DNA from: Amycolatopsis nigrescens CSC17Ta-90
GTDB taxonomy: Bacteria; Actinomycetota; Actinomycetes; Mycobacteriales; Pseudonocardiaceae
Reading direction: 5' to 3'
Assembly (NCBI RefSeq): GCF_000384315.1
Contig: NZ_ARVW01000001.1
Location: 8,663,001-8,727,000 of the forward strand
Length of the DNA: 64,000 nucleotides
The translations under genes and the position numbers were made by a program. Below the pieces are notes generated by a model. The model saw nothing but the letters and a program-made list of their open reading frames with translations, did no database searches and was not told the DNA's origin. Positions 33,892 through 43,380 of this stretch are shown one piece after another (within the stretch, counting starts at the first letter, position 1; every line of letters starts with the position of its first letter).

Positions 33892-35141
33892 CGACCTCGG
33901 CTGCCGCCCGGCTGCGACGGCTGCGCTGGCTGCTCACCGTGCTGTTCACCGCGCTCAACGCGGCGGGCCTGCTGGTGCTGGCGTGGTTGTTCGCCGAGCA
34001 GGACCGCGCGCAGGGCGAGCTGCGGCTGGACGCCGAGCTGAAGCAGGTGACCGCGGCGGTGTCGCGACTGGTCCAGCAGCAGGACGACGGCACCATCGTC
34101 ACCGGGTTCGCGAGCCAGGACCCGATGGACACCAGCTGTCCCGAGTTCGCCGTGCTGCCCGCCGCCGGCGGCGCCTTCGAACCGCATTTCAGCCGGCGTG
34201 ACTGCGCCCCTGTGGATCAGGGCTACCTGCACGGACTGGCCAGGGAGGCGACCGCCAGCGGGAAGTTCATCGAGGGCTACGTGCCAGGCACCGGCAACGG
34301 CGTGGTGCGGGTGGTCGCCCAGCCGTTCCTCAACAAGGCGGGCCAGTACGCGGGCGCGATCATCGCCGCCAGCGACCCGGCCGCGGAGCTGTCCAGGCAC
34401 CGGAACGTGGTGCTGTGGACGATCGGCGGCTGCGTGCTGCTGGTGGCCGCGGTCGGCATGGCCGGGCATCTGCTCTCCGGCCGCGCCATCCGGCCCGCGG
34501 CGATGGCGCTGGAACAGCAGGAGATGCTGCTCGCCGAGACCGCGCACGACCTGCGTACCCCGGTGGCCGCGCTGCGAGCGCTGGCCGAGACGGCGTGGCG
34601 CAACCCCGCGGACCGGCCAGACCTGCTGCCCCGCACGGTGCGACTGGCGGCGCGGATGGGCTCCATCATCGACGACCTGCTCGTGCGCGCGCGGCTCGCG
34701 GCCGGGGTGGAGACGCTGGCCATCCAGCCCGTCTGGCTGGACCAGCTCGTCGCGGGCGTCGTCGGGGAGACTCCCGCCGCCGGCGCACAGGTCACCGTCA
34801 CCACGGCGCCGACGAAGGTCAACGCCGACCCTGGTCTCGTGCAACGGGCGGTCGGCAACCTGCTGGACAACGCGCTGCGCTACGGACGCCAGCCGGGTGC
34901 ACCCGCGATCGTGCACATCACCGTCGCGGGCGGCCGGGTGACGGTGGCCGACCACGGCCCCGGGATCGACGCCTCGGTCGCGGAAGAGTCCTTCGACCGG
35001 TTCACCAGCGGCGCCGGTTCCAGCGGCCTCGGCCTTTCCATCGTGCGCTGGACCGCGCAGGCGCACGGCGGATTCCTGCGCGTCTACAACGCCGAAGAGG
35101 GCGGCGCCATCTTCGAGCTGGCCTTCCCGCTCGCCGAGTAG
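33888..35141 (+). CDS. Membrane sensor histidine kinase
   Basis: This 417-residue protein starts at a GTG overlapping the regulator stop. The first membrane helix is LLTVLFTALNAAGLLVLAWL, followed by an extracytoplasmic sensor (residues about 40-165) with Cys residues in DTSCPEF and SRRDCAP. The second helix is VLWTIGGCVLLVAAVGMAG. The H-box is LAETAHDLRTPVAALRALAE; the ATPase motifs are AVGNLLDNALRYGRQ, VADHGPGID and SGLGLSIVRW. It is partner to the upstream regulator and lies inside the type VII locus, so it may control secretion genes. Confidence 0.93.
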   Translation: MTTSAAARLRRLRWLLTVLFTALNAAGLLVLAWLFAEQDRAQGELRLDAELKQVTAAVSRLVQQQDDGTIVTGFASQDPMDTSCPEFAVLPAAGGAFEPHFSRRDCAPVDQGYLHGLAREATASGKFIEGYVPGTGNGVVRVVAQPFLNKAGQYAGAIIAASDPAAELSRHRNVVLWTIGGCVLLVAAVGMAGHLLSGRAIRPAAMALEQQEMLLAETAHDLRTPVAALRALAETAWRNPADRPDLLPRTVRLAARMGSIIDDLLVRARLAAGVETLAIQPVWLDQLVAGVVGETPAAGAQVTVTTAPTKVNADPGLVQRAVGNLLDNALRYGRQPGAPAIVHITVAGGRVTVADHGPGIDASVAEESFDRFTSGAGSSGLGLSIVRWTAQAHGGFLRVYNAEEGGAIFELAFPLAE

Positions 35142-35229
35142 CCCCGCTGACCAGGCAAGACCGGCCGAACCCTGTGCGGTGTCCGGTTTTGTTGTATCTG
35201 ACCTGGACCGTCCGTGTACCAGGTGTCCT

Positions 35230-37124
35230 ATGCTCACTTTCGTGATGGGGAGCAAGCTGCGGCATCGTCTGCCGATGGCCCTGCTCGTGGCCGCCTGCAC
35301 GGCCACCGTGGCGATCGCGGTCTCCGGCGCGAGCCAGCCACCGCGCGGGCTGGACTTCGCGCCGTCCGGGCACTGGGTGGTGAACCCCGAGCTGGACATC
35401 GTCTTCCACGTCAACGGTGCGGCCAAGGCGGTGGACGCGCAGGCACCCATGGCGATCGACCCCGGCAGCCGCGTCTACCAGGGCGAGACCAGCGCGTACG
35501 TGGTCGGCCAGTCCCGGATCAGGGAGTTCGGCAAGTCCAGCCTCGAGGTCGAGCGCACCCTGCCGGCCCCGACCGGTGAGCCGCCAGTCGGTGTGGAAGC
35601 ACCCGGCGGGCCCTATCTCGTCTACCGCGAGGCCGGCACCGTGGTCCGCCTCGGCGACCAGCCCGCGACCATCCACGCCGGGCAGGGGCTCGGCGAGCCG
35701 GTGGTCACTCCGGACGGCACCCTCTGGCTGCACCGGCTCGCGACCGGAGTGCTGTGCAAGCTGCCCAGGGGCGCGGACCAGGTGTCCTGTCCCGCCGTGG
35801 CGCCACGGGGGCACCAGGGCGGGCTGACCGTGGTCGGCGAGCAGGCGGCCTTCGTCGACACCACCGACGACACCGTGCGGGCGGTGGCGGACGGCCAGCT
35901 CGGCGCCCCGGTGAACCTCGGCGTCGACCTGCCGGGCACGGCCAGGATCGCCACCGCGGACACCGCCGGACGCATCCCCGCCCTCGACCCCGCCAAGCAC
36001 CAGCTGCACCTCATCGACACCGGAGGGCTCAGCCGCACCCCGCCCGCGAACCTGGTGACGGTCGACCTACCCGAAGGCGACTACGCGAGCCCGGAGCCGA
36101 GCGGCACCTCGGTGGTGCTGCTCGATCTGCGCGGCAACGCCGTGCACACCTACACCAGCGACGGCAGGCCGCAGGGCGTCACCCCGGTCCCGCCGGAGAC
36201 CGGCGAACCGAGGCTGACCCGTGCCCAGGACGCGCGCGTGTACGTCGACGGCGACAAGGGCGGGCACGTCATGGTCGTCGACGAAGGCGGCGCGGTGAGC
36301 CAGGTTCCGCTCGTCGGCGAGCAGAAGCCGGGCGGCAACCCGCAGGCCCCGCCACCGGAGCGACAACCGGAGAACACCCAGCCGCCCCCGCCACGGGCGG
36401 ATCCGCCCGTGCAGGCCGGGCCGCCGCCCACCAGGAACGCCCCGGCTCCGGACCCGGCCCCGCAACGTGAGCAGCCGAAACCGAACCCAGCACCGAAACC
36501 GGACCCGCCGCCGACGCAGAAACCGCTCCCGGCGAGTCCCCCCGGCATCGCGACGAACCTCGCCGCCAGTCCGCAGGACGGCACCCTGCGGGTCACCTGG
36601 AACGCCGCCGCCCCCAACGGCGCACCGGTGACCGCCTACCACGTGTCGTGGCAGCCCGCGACGGGCGCGGGCAGCGTGAGCACACCCGGCAGCGCCCGCT
36701 CGACTGTCCTTTCCGGACTGAAGAAGGGCACCGCCTACACGGTGACGGTGGTCGCCGAGAACAGCGCGGGCCGTGGCACCGCGGCCAGCACGCGGGTGAC
36801 GGTGCCCAGCGACGGCGCACCGGAAGTCACCGTGGCCCGTGGCCGCACGGAGTCCCACGACGCCGGCTGCCGTCCACCGGAATGCGGCCTGATGCTGTTC
36901 ACGCTGAAGGGTTTCGAGCCCAACAAGGACTACACCGTCACGCCTTACTCCAACGCCCCCGGCTACCCCGGTGACAACCCGGAGGACGGGTGCACCACCA
37001 ATGGCGATGGCTACTACCAGGATCAGGCATTTCCGTTCGCGCAGGTCGGCTATGACGTGTGGGTCGTGGTCGAGGGACCGGACGGGCAGCGGTACGAGTC
37101 CAACCGTTACACATGGGAGTCAGG

Positions 37125-37128
<4 letters not shown>
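35230..37128 (+). CDS. Membrane-anchored fibronectin type III protein of the type VII/MoxR operon
   Basis: This protein has 632 residues from the ATG at 35230 (ATG 35245 is also possible). An N-terminal signal anchor (MALLVAACTATVAIAVSG) is followed by a propeller-like region (residues about 45-365). A Pro-rich linker (PEPAP-type, residues about 370-440) precedes an FN3 domain, PPGIATNLAASPQDGTLRVT to YTVTVVAENSAGRGTAASTR. A C-terminal cysteine-containing domain follows (DAGCRPPECGLMLFTLKGF). The stop overlaps the MoxR start. This gene order with MoxR, DUF58 and transglutaminase genes is common beside actinobacterial ESX loci. The role is unknown. Confidence 0.82.
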
Positions 37129-38084
<956 letters not shown>

Positions 38085-38086
38085 CC

Positions 38087-39229
38087 GTGCGGCCGACCCG
38101 GCGCGGGATCGCGGTGCTCGTGCTCGCCGCGGTGCTGGTCGCGTTCGGACAGTGGGCGGGTTATCCGCTGCTGCGCGCCCTCGGCGGAATCCTGTTCGCG
38201 GCGGTGCTCGCCGCGGTCGTGGTGACCGCGCGCCGGGTGCGGGTGGTGGTGACCCGCTCGGTCTACCCGGACCGGGTCGAGCGCGGCAGTCCCGCGCTGG
38301 CGCGGCTGCGGGTGCGCAACCCCACCGGCGGCCGGCAGCCCGCGTTCCTCGCCACGGACCGGGCCGGCGGCGCCGCGCAGACCGTGCGGATCCGCCCGCT
38401 GCCGCCGGCGACCGAAGCCACCTACCACTACGAGCTGGCGACCCGCGCCCGCGGCAGGATGACGGTGGGACCGCTGATGCTGCACCGGGTCGACCCGTTC
38501 GGGCTCGCCCTCAACCGGCTGCCCACCGGCGAAACCACCCCGTTGTGGGTGTACCCGCGGCAGTTCCCCGCGAAGGCGCTGATGGGCGCGCACCCCAGGC
38601 ACCACCACGAGGGCGTCACCACCGACGACGCGCTGCGCGGTTCGATGGATCTGCGTGACGTGCGCGAGTACGTGCCCGGCGACGAGGTTCGGCACCTGCA
38701 CTGGAAGGCCAGCGCCAGGGTCGGCAGGCTGATGGTGCGGGATCTGGCCGATCCGCAGCAGCCGCGGTTCACCGTGCTGCTGGACACGCGCCCTGGTTCC
38801 CTTCCGCCGCACCAGTTCGAGGAGGCGGTGGATCTGGCCGCCTCCCTGCTCGGCGCGTCCGCGCGCGCGGGCAGGCACAGCAGGCTGGTCACCTCGTCCG
38901 GGCTCGACGTGCCAACGCCCGGCGGCAGCCAGGCCGCGCGCAGCCTGCTCGACGAGCTCTGCGTGCTGGCGCAGGGCGGCAGCGGGGACGCGGCGGTGGT
39001 GCCCGCGTCGCTGGCCGCCGGCCGTGGGTCCGGCGGCTGTCTCGCGGTGGTCACCGCGGCCGGTGCCGACGTGACGTCGCTGGCCGGGCTGAAGCACCGC
39101 TACTCGACGGTGTTCGTGTTCGTGCTCGGCGAAACCGGGACCGGGCTCGCCGCGATGACCGGTGCGCGCGTGCTCGGCGCGGAGAACGCCGAACACGCCG
39201 TGCGCCGGTGGAACGAGGTGGCCGGATGA
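38087..39229 (+). CDS. DUF58 domain protein
   Basis: This 380-residue protein has two N-terminal membrane helices (GIAVLVLAAVLVAFGQWAGY and LGGILFAAVLAAVVV). The DUF58 motif is LRGSMDLRDVREYVPGDEVR followed by HLHWKASARVGRLMVRDL. A vWA-like C-terminus contains FTVLLDTRPGSLPPHQFEEA. It is the usual MoxR partner. Two bases separate it from MoxR, and it overlaps the transglutaminase-like gene by ATGA. Confidence 0.92.
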   Translation: MRPTRRGIAVLVLAAVLVAFGQWAGYPLLRALGGILFAAVLAAVVVTARRVRVVVTRSVYPDRVERGSPALARLRVRNPTGGRQPAFLATDRAGGAAQTVRIRPLPPATEATYHYELATRARGRMTVGPLMLHRVDPFGLALNRLPTGETTPLWVYPRQFPAKALMGAHPRHHHEGVTTDDALRGSMDLRDVREYVPGDEVRHLHWKASARVGRLMVRDLADPQQPRFTVLLDTRPGSLPPHQFEEAVDLAASLLGASARAGRHSRLVTSSGLDVPTPGGSQAARSLLDELCVLAQGGSGDAAVVPASLAAGRGSGGCLAVVTAAGADVTSLAGLKHRYSTVFVFVLGETGTGLAAMTGARVLGAENAEHAVRRWNEVAG

Positions 39230-41358
39230 CGACGGCCAGGGTGCTGCCGTCGGCCTGCGTGGTGCTCGCGGCGGTACTCGCTGGCCTGCTGTTCGCGCCC
39301 GTTTTCGGTATGGCGCCGTTGCTCCTGCCACTCGCCGTGCCCGCGGCGGTGGTGCTCGCGGTCGCCGCGGGAACCTCGCGCCGCGAGGCGCTGGTGCCGT
39401 GGCGGCCGGTGCTGACACCGCTCGCGGGGCTGCTCGCCATCGTCGAGACGCTGCTGTTTCCCACCACGGTCGCGGGCCTGCCGACCGGTGAGACGATCCG
39501 CGCGCTGGTCTCCGGTGCGACGGAGTCGTGGCGGCTCGCGCTGCAGTCGACCTGGCCCGCCCAGCCCGACCCAACGCTGGTGCTGTTCGTGCCGTTGCTG
39601 GCGCTGCTCGCCTGCGTGCTCGGCGTCGAGCTGCTGCATCGCTGGGGGGCGTTGCCCGCGCTGCTGCCGAGCCTCGCGGTGGTGGTGCTGAGCCAGTTCT
39701 ACCGCGCGACCACCGGAGTAGCGGCGGCACTGGCCGCACTGGCCTACGCGGCGGCAGCCGGGGCGTTGCTCGCGGCCACCCGGGCCGAACGGTCGACCGC
39801 CGAACGGCGCCGGGTGCCGGCGCTGCTGCTCGTCGCGCCCGCGGTGACGCTCGCGATCGTCGGCGCGCTCGTCGGCGGTGCGCTGCTGCCCACCACCGAA
39901 GCCAGGTACACGCTCAAGGACGAGCAGTTCGCGCCGCTGGCCGAGAGCCAGGTGACCAGCCCGCTGGACGAGCTGTCCGGCCGGCTGTCCCATCCGGACA
40001 CTCCGGTGTTTACAGTGGACGGTGCCACCGGGGTGGACAGGTGGCCGGTGGTGGTGCTGCAGGAGTTCGACGGTGTCAACTGGAGCCCTGGCGGCCGCTA
40101 CCGCAGGCTCGGCGCGGACCTGCGGCCGGGCCCGGAGATCACCGTGCCGGTCGAGCGGCGGACCGCCGAGATCCGCGACGCCCGGCTCGGCGGGCCGTGG
40201 CTGCCAGGCCAGACCCTGCCGGCCGGGGTGGACGGCATCGACCCGCTCGTGGAGGAGCGGCAGGGCTCGCTGCTCGTCCCGCAGGTGGCGGCGCCGGCGG
40301 ACTACACGCTCAGCTGGTGGGAACCGCAGGTCGGCGACCACACCCTGGACAGCGTCGCGATCGACCTCTCCCTTGTCGATGAGCTGGGCGGGGTCGGCGA
40401 GGTGCCTCCCGGCATCATCGAGCTGGCAGACCGGGCGGTTCCGACGAGGCCGACCTTCCAGACCGCGCTGGCGCTGGAACGCTTCCTGCGCGAGGGCTAC
40501 CGGCCGGCGACCGGGCAGAACCTGCCCACCGGGCACTCCTGGCCGCAGCTCGAAGAGTTCCTGCTGGAAACCAAGCGCGGCACGAGCGAGCAGTTCGCGG
40601 CCGCGTACGTCGCGCTGGCCAGGATCAAGGGCATTCCCGCGCGGCTCGTGGTCGGTTTCCGGGCACCGGAGGACCGTGCGGCCGGGCACTACACCGTCCG
40701 CAACGGCGACGCGCTGGCCTGGCCGGAGGTCGCGGTCGAAGGCGTGGGCTGGGTGCCGCTGGATCCGAGCGGCACGGCCACCGCGTCCGGACCGGATCCG
40801 ACCCGCGGGCTGGCCGCGGCCGCCGCGGAGGTGCGGGCGGAACTGCCGCCGTCCGAACAGTTGCGGGACGCACCGGTCGAACCCGCACCGGGCACGCTGG
40901 GTTCGGACACCGCGGGCGGCTGGTCGTTCCCGTACTCCGTCCTGCTCGCGGTGCCGCTGTCCGCGGTGCTGCTGTGGGTGGCCGGGGTACCGCTCGCGAA
41001 GGCGCTGCGCGCGCGGCGGCGCCGGCGCAGACCGGGCGCGGGCGCCGTGATCGGCGCCTGGGAGGAGGCGCGCGACCGGCTGCGCGCCTACGGCCTCCCG
41101 GTGTCCGCGGGAATGACGGTCCGCGACCTGACCACGGCCGTCAGCGGCACCACCACCGACGGCGCCACTGTGGACGGTCTGCGCTCGCTCGGCACGACGG
41201 TGGACTTCGCCCTGTGGTCCGGCGCCGAACCCGGCCCGGACAGCGGCCGACACGCCTGGGCCGCGGTCGACGCGGTACGCGGCGGGCTCGCCCGCCGCGG
41301 CCTGCGGGCCCGCGTCCGCGCCGCGTTGAACCCCGCTCCCCTGCGCGCCCCGCGCTGA
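39226..41358 (+). CDS. Membrane transglutaminase-like protein with substituted catalytic residues
   Basis: This 710-residue protein has about six N-terminal membrane helices (residues 1-225), a transglutaminase-like core (residues about 400-520), one further helix (YSVLLAVPLSAVLLWVAG) and a cytosolic tail. In the core the canonical Cys is Ser454 (KRGTSEQFAAAYVALARI). The HAW His is Leu497 (NGDALAWPEVAVEGVGWVPL), and only Asp513 of the triad remains (LDPSG). It is therefore probably a structural or ligand-binding protein rather than a crosslinking enzyme. It is the last gene of the MoxR operon. Confidence 0.88.
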   Translation: MTTARVLPSACVVLAAVLAGLLFAPVFGMAPLLLPLAVPAAVVLAVAAGTSRREALVPWRPVLTPLAGLLAIVETLLFPTTVAGLPTGETIRALVSGATESWRLALQSTWPAQPDPTLVLFVPLLALLACVLGVELLHRWGALPALLPSLAVVVLSQFYRATTGVAAALAALAYAAAAGALLAATRAERSTAERRRVPALLLVAPAVTLAIVGALVGGALLPTTEARYTLKDEQFAPLAESQVTSPLDELSGRLSHPDTPVFTVDGATGVDRWPVVVLQEFDGVNWSPGGRYRRLGADLRPGPEITVPVERRTAEIRDARLGGPWLPGQTLPAGVDGIDPLVEERQGSLLVPQVAAPADYTLSWWEPQVGDHTLDSVAIDLSLVDELGGVGEVPPGIIELADRAVPTRPTFQTALALERFLREGYRPATGQNLPTGHSWPQLEEFLLETKRGTSEQFAAAYVALARIKGIPARLVVGFRAPEDRAAGHYTVRNGDALAWPEVAVEGVGWVPLDPSGTATASGPDPTRGLAAAAAEVRAELPPSEQLRDAPVEPAPGTLGSDTAGGWSFPYSVLLAVPLSAVLLWVAGVPLAKALRARRRRRRPGAGAVIGAWEEARDRLRAYGLPVSAGMTVRDLTTAVSGTTTDGATVDGLRSLGTTVDFALWSGAEPGPDSGRHAWAAVDAVRGGLARRGLRARVRAALNPAPLRAPR

Positions 41359-41429
41359 ACCAGCGCCCCCTTTTGGCCGGGTGTTGACTGAGCTTTGGCT
41401 GGTCCGCGTGCATCACGTGATGGTCCCGG

Positions 41430-41580
41430 GTGATCGTGGATGGCGCGTACGTACGGCGAAAACAGGGCTATGACCGGGCGAAGCCCAGTCGATCGGGGCG
41501 GCCCGGCTCGAAGATTCACGTGCTGTCCGACCGCGGCGGCCTGCCCCTGGTCGTCGCGATCTGGCGTGGCGTGCACGATT
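41430..41580 (+). pseudogene. IS5-family transposase remnant
   Basis: About 50 codons read VIVDGAYVRRKQGYDRAKPS, then RSGRPGSKIHVLSDRGGLPL and VVAIWRGVHD. This matches the central DDE region of IS5-group transposases (VDGAxVRA...GRPGSKxHxxxDxxGxPL), including the first catalytic Asp. Upstream and downstream parts of the transposase are missing, and I see no intact terminal inverted repeats. It lies in the 309-base gap after the transglutaminase-like gene; the rest of the gap holds a T-rich stretch before the HNH gene and nothing else that I recognise. Confidence 0.8.
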
Positions 41581-41667
41581 TCTTCCCTCTTTCGTGTTTG
41601 GTTGTGTGCGTTTTTTGTCGGGGGTCGGCGGTATCATTAAGGGGTATTCAGAACTGAGGAGGTTCTG

Positions 41668-42927
41668 GTGTCCTGTTTTCTTTTGCGGATGGCTCCGAAG
41701 GTTGATTTCGGTGCACTTTCGCCGGAGTGGTTGTTCGGTTTGCGTGAATCGACGATCGAGCACCTCGACCCGTCGCAGGCAGTGGGGGTGGTGATCTCCG
41801 CGCGGCGAGCGATCTGCCGTGCGCAGGCGATCCAAGCCCGGGCGATCGCGCAGGTCAGCCGTGCGCGCGGTGGTGCGCGGTGGGTGGCCGATGAGTTGGC
41901 ACCGGAGCTGCGATTGTCCCGTGAAACGACCGCGACCCGGGTAGCGTTGGCCGATGCGCTGGTATCGCGGATGCCGTGCCTGCTGGCGGCGATGGTCGAG
42001 GGCGAGCTGGATATCGAAAAGGCTCGCCAGGCGTTTGATGGCGTGGCGGTGCTGTCGGATGGATTAGCCCGTCAGGCCGATGAAATCCTGGCCGATCGCA
42101 TCGGCGAAAAGAATCCGAGTAACTGGCGGAAAACAGTGACTCGGGTGGTGGCGAGTCTCGATCCCGAGGGTCAACGCGCTCGCGCGGAGGCTCGGCGCAA
42201 GCAGCGGCGGGTCGAGTTGCACCACGAACCGGATGCGATGGCGTCGTTGTGGGCGTACCTTCCGGCTGAGATCGCGACCGCCGTCTATGCCCGGATCGAC
42301 ATGTTGGCGCGGAAGCTTCGCGGTGGCGATGAGGTTCGCACGATGGACCAACTTCGAGCTGATGTGTTGGCGGAGTTGCTCCTCGGCAAGGGCTGGGAAG
42401 GCTTGGCCGCCCAGGTGTTCATCCACATCCCCCTCGACACCGCGTTAGGCATCCGCGACGACGGGTGCGAACTAGTCGGCCATGGTCCGATCCCCGGTGA
42501 CCTCGGCCGCCAGATCATGAACCAGCCGGGTTCGGTGTGGCGGAAGGTATTGACCGACCCGGTATCGGGCGCTGTCCGGGATATCGGCCGCAAGAGATAC
42601 CGCCCTCCGGCCGACTTGGCCGAACTGGTCCGCGTCCGCGACCGCACCTGCCGAGCACCGGGCTGCAACCGGCCCGCACAACGCTGCGACGCCGACCACT
42701 GCACCGCATGGTCGCAAAACGGGGACACCTGCGACCACAACCTCTGCTGCCTGTGCCGCCACCACCACAGCCTGAAGGATGAGCTGGGCTGGAAGTTCGA
42801 GTTCGATCCGGTGACGGCCGACTTAACGGTCACCACCCCCACCGGCCGCACCTACTCGACCAGACCGGAGCCACTCGCCGACCCGCCGCCACCTCCGAAG
42901 CGCGCCGATGAGCCACCGCCCTTCTAG
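41668..42927 (+). CDS. DUF222 / HNH endonuclease (13E12-repeat family)
   Basis: This protein has 419 residues from the GTG at 41668, five bases after GAGGAGG. DUF222 fills the first 300 residues (AVGVVISARRAICRAQAIQA, ELRLSRETTATRVALADAL). The HNH motif near the end is RTCRAPGCNRPAQRCDADHC, then TAWSQNGDTCDHNLCCLCRH and HHSLKDELGW. T- and A-ending codons are more frequent than in neighbours, and a T-rich stretch precedes it, both suggesting foreign origin. Such genes occur in many copies in actinobacterial genomes and behave like selfish or repeat genes. Confidence 0.92.
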   Translation: MSCFLLRMAPKVDFGALSPEWLFGLRESTIEHLDPSQAVGVVISARRAICRAQAIQARAIAQVSRARGGARWVADELAPELRLSRETTATRVALADALVSRMPCLLAAMVEGELDIEKARQAFDGVAVLSDGLARQADEILADRIGEKNPSNWRKTVTRVVASLDPEGQRARAEARRKQRRVELHHEPDAMASLWAYLPAEIATAVYARIDMLARKLRGGDEVRTMDQLRADVLAELLLGKGWEGLAAQVFIHIPLDTALGIRDDGCELVGHGPIPGDLGRQIMNQPGSVWRKVLTDPVSGAVRDIGRKRYRPPADLAELVRVRDRTCRAPGCNRPAQRCDADHCTAWSQNGDTCDHNLCCLCRHHHSLKDELGWKFEFDPVTADLTVTTPTGRTYSTRPEPLADPPPPPKRADEPPPF

Positions 42928-42991
42928 TAGTGCTTTGTCAGGTCATGGTTTGGGCACGTTCGCGGCGTTGTGCGGCGGGTGTGCGGCAGCA

Positions 42992-43040
42992 CGCAGGGTC
43001 CTTGAGTTCGCGAAATTGTGGCGCGGTCAGGGACCCTGCG
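42992..43040. repeat. Inverted repeat between HNH gene and truncated VOC gene
   Basis: CGCAGGGTCC and GGACCCTGCG pair perfectly around a 29-base loop. The element could be a terminator for the HNH gene (65 bases after its stop) or a dispersed intergenic element. Confidence 0.5.
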
Positions 43041-43100
43041 TTGGCACCGTGGGTCAGGCGTAGGTGGTGTCCCTCCAGCGGATCTCCACCATTCCGGTGG

Positions 43101-43373
43101 CTACTCCGCGTAGGGCTGGTCGGTTCCCTGGTCGCTGTAGCCGAGGCTCCAGATGTAGCCGTCCGGGTCCGCGAAGGTGCCGCCGTACCCGCCCCATGGC
43201 AGGGCACCGGCGGGCTTGAGAACCGTGGCGCCGGCCTTCTCGGCCTCCGCGAGGATCTCGTCGACCCGCGCTTCACTGCGGATCACATAGGTGAGGGCCA
43301 GCCCGTAGAAGCCGACCAGCGAGCCGCCGTCCGATTCGAAGAACACCGAGACGCCGTGATCGTTTCCGGTCAC
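43101..43373 (-). CDS. VOC-family protein, N-terminal half missing
   Basis: Ninety residues start at a GTG (43373). The sequence ALTYVIRSEARVDEILAEAE, KAGATVLKPAGALPWGGYGG and TFADPDGYIWSLGYSD is the second half of a glyoxalase/bleomycin-resistance fold of about 130-140 residues. The first beta-alpha-beta unit and its metal ligand are missing. There is no good ribosome site, and the frame begins eight bases from the end of the kinase gene. It is probably a decayed gene beside the insertion scar. Confidence 0.65.
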   Translation of the reverse strand: MTGNDHGVSVFFESDGGSLVGFYGLALTYVIRSEARVDEILAEAEKAGATVLKPAGALPWGGYGGTFADPDGYIWSLGYSDQGTDQPYAE

Positions 43374-43380
43374 CGCTCCC

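Noticed and set aside
39100..41253. Long minus-strand frame of 717 codons opposite the transglutaminase-like gene
   Set aside because: It is Arg/Gln/Gly-rich with no domain and mirrors the GC-rich third positions of the real gene on the other strand.
41430..41657. Intact small gene of 75 codons after the transglutaminase-like gene
   Set aside because: Only the central part of an IS5 transposase is present and the rest of the frame is unrelated sequence.
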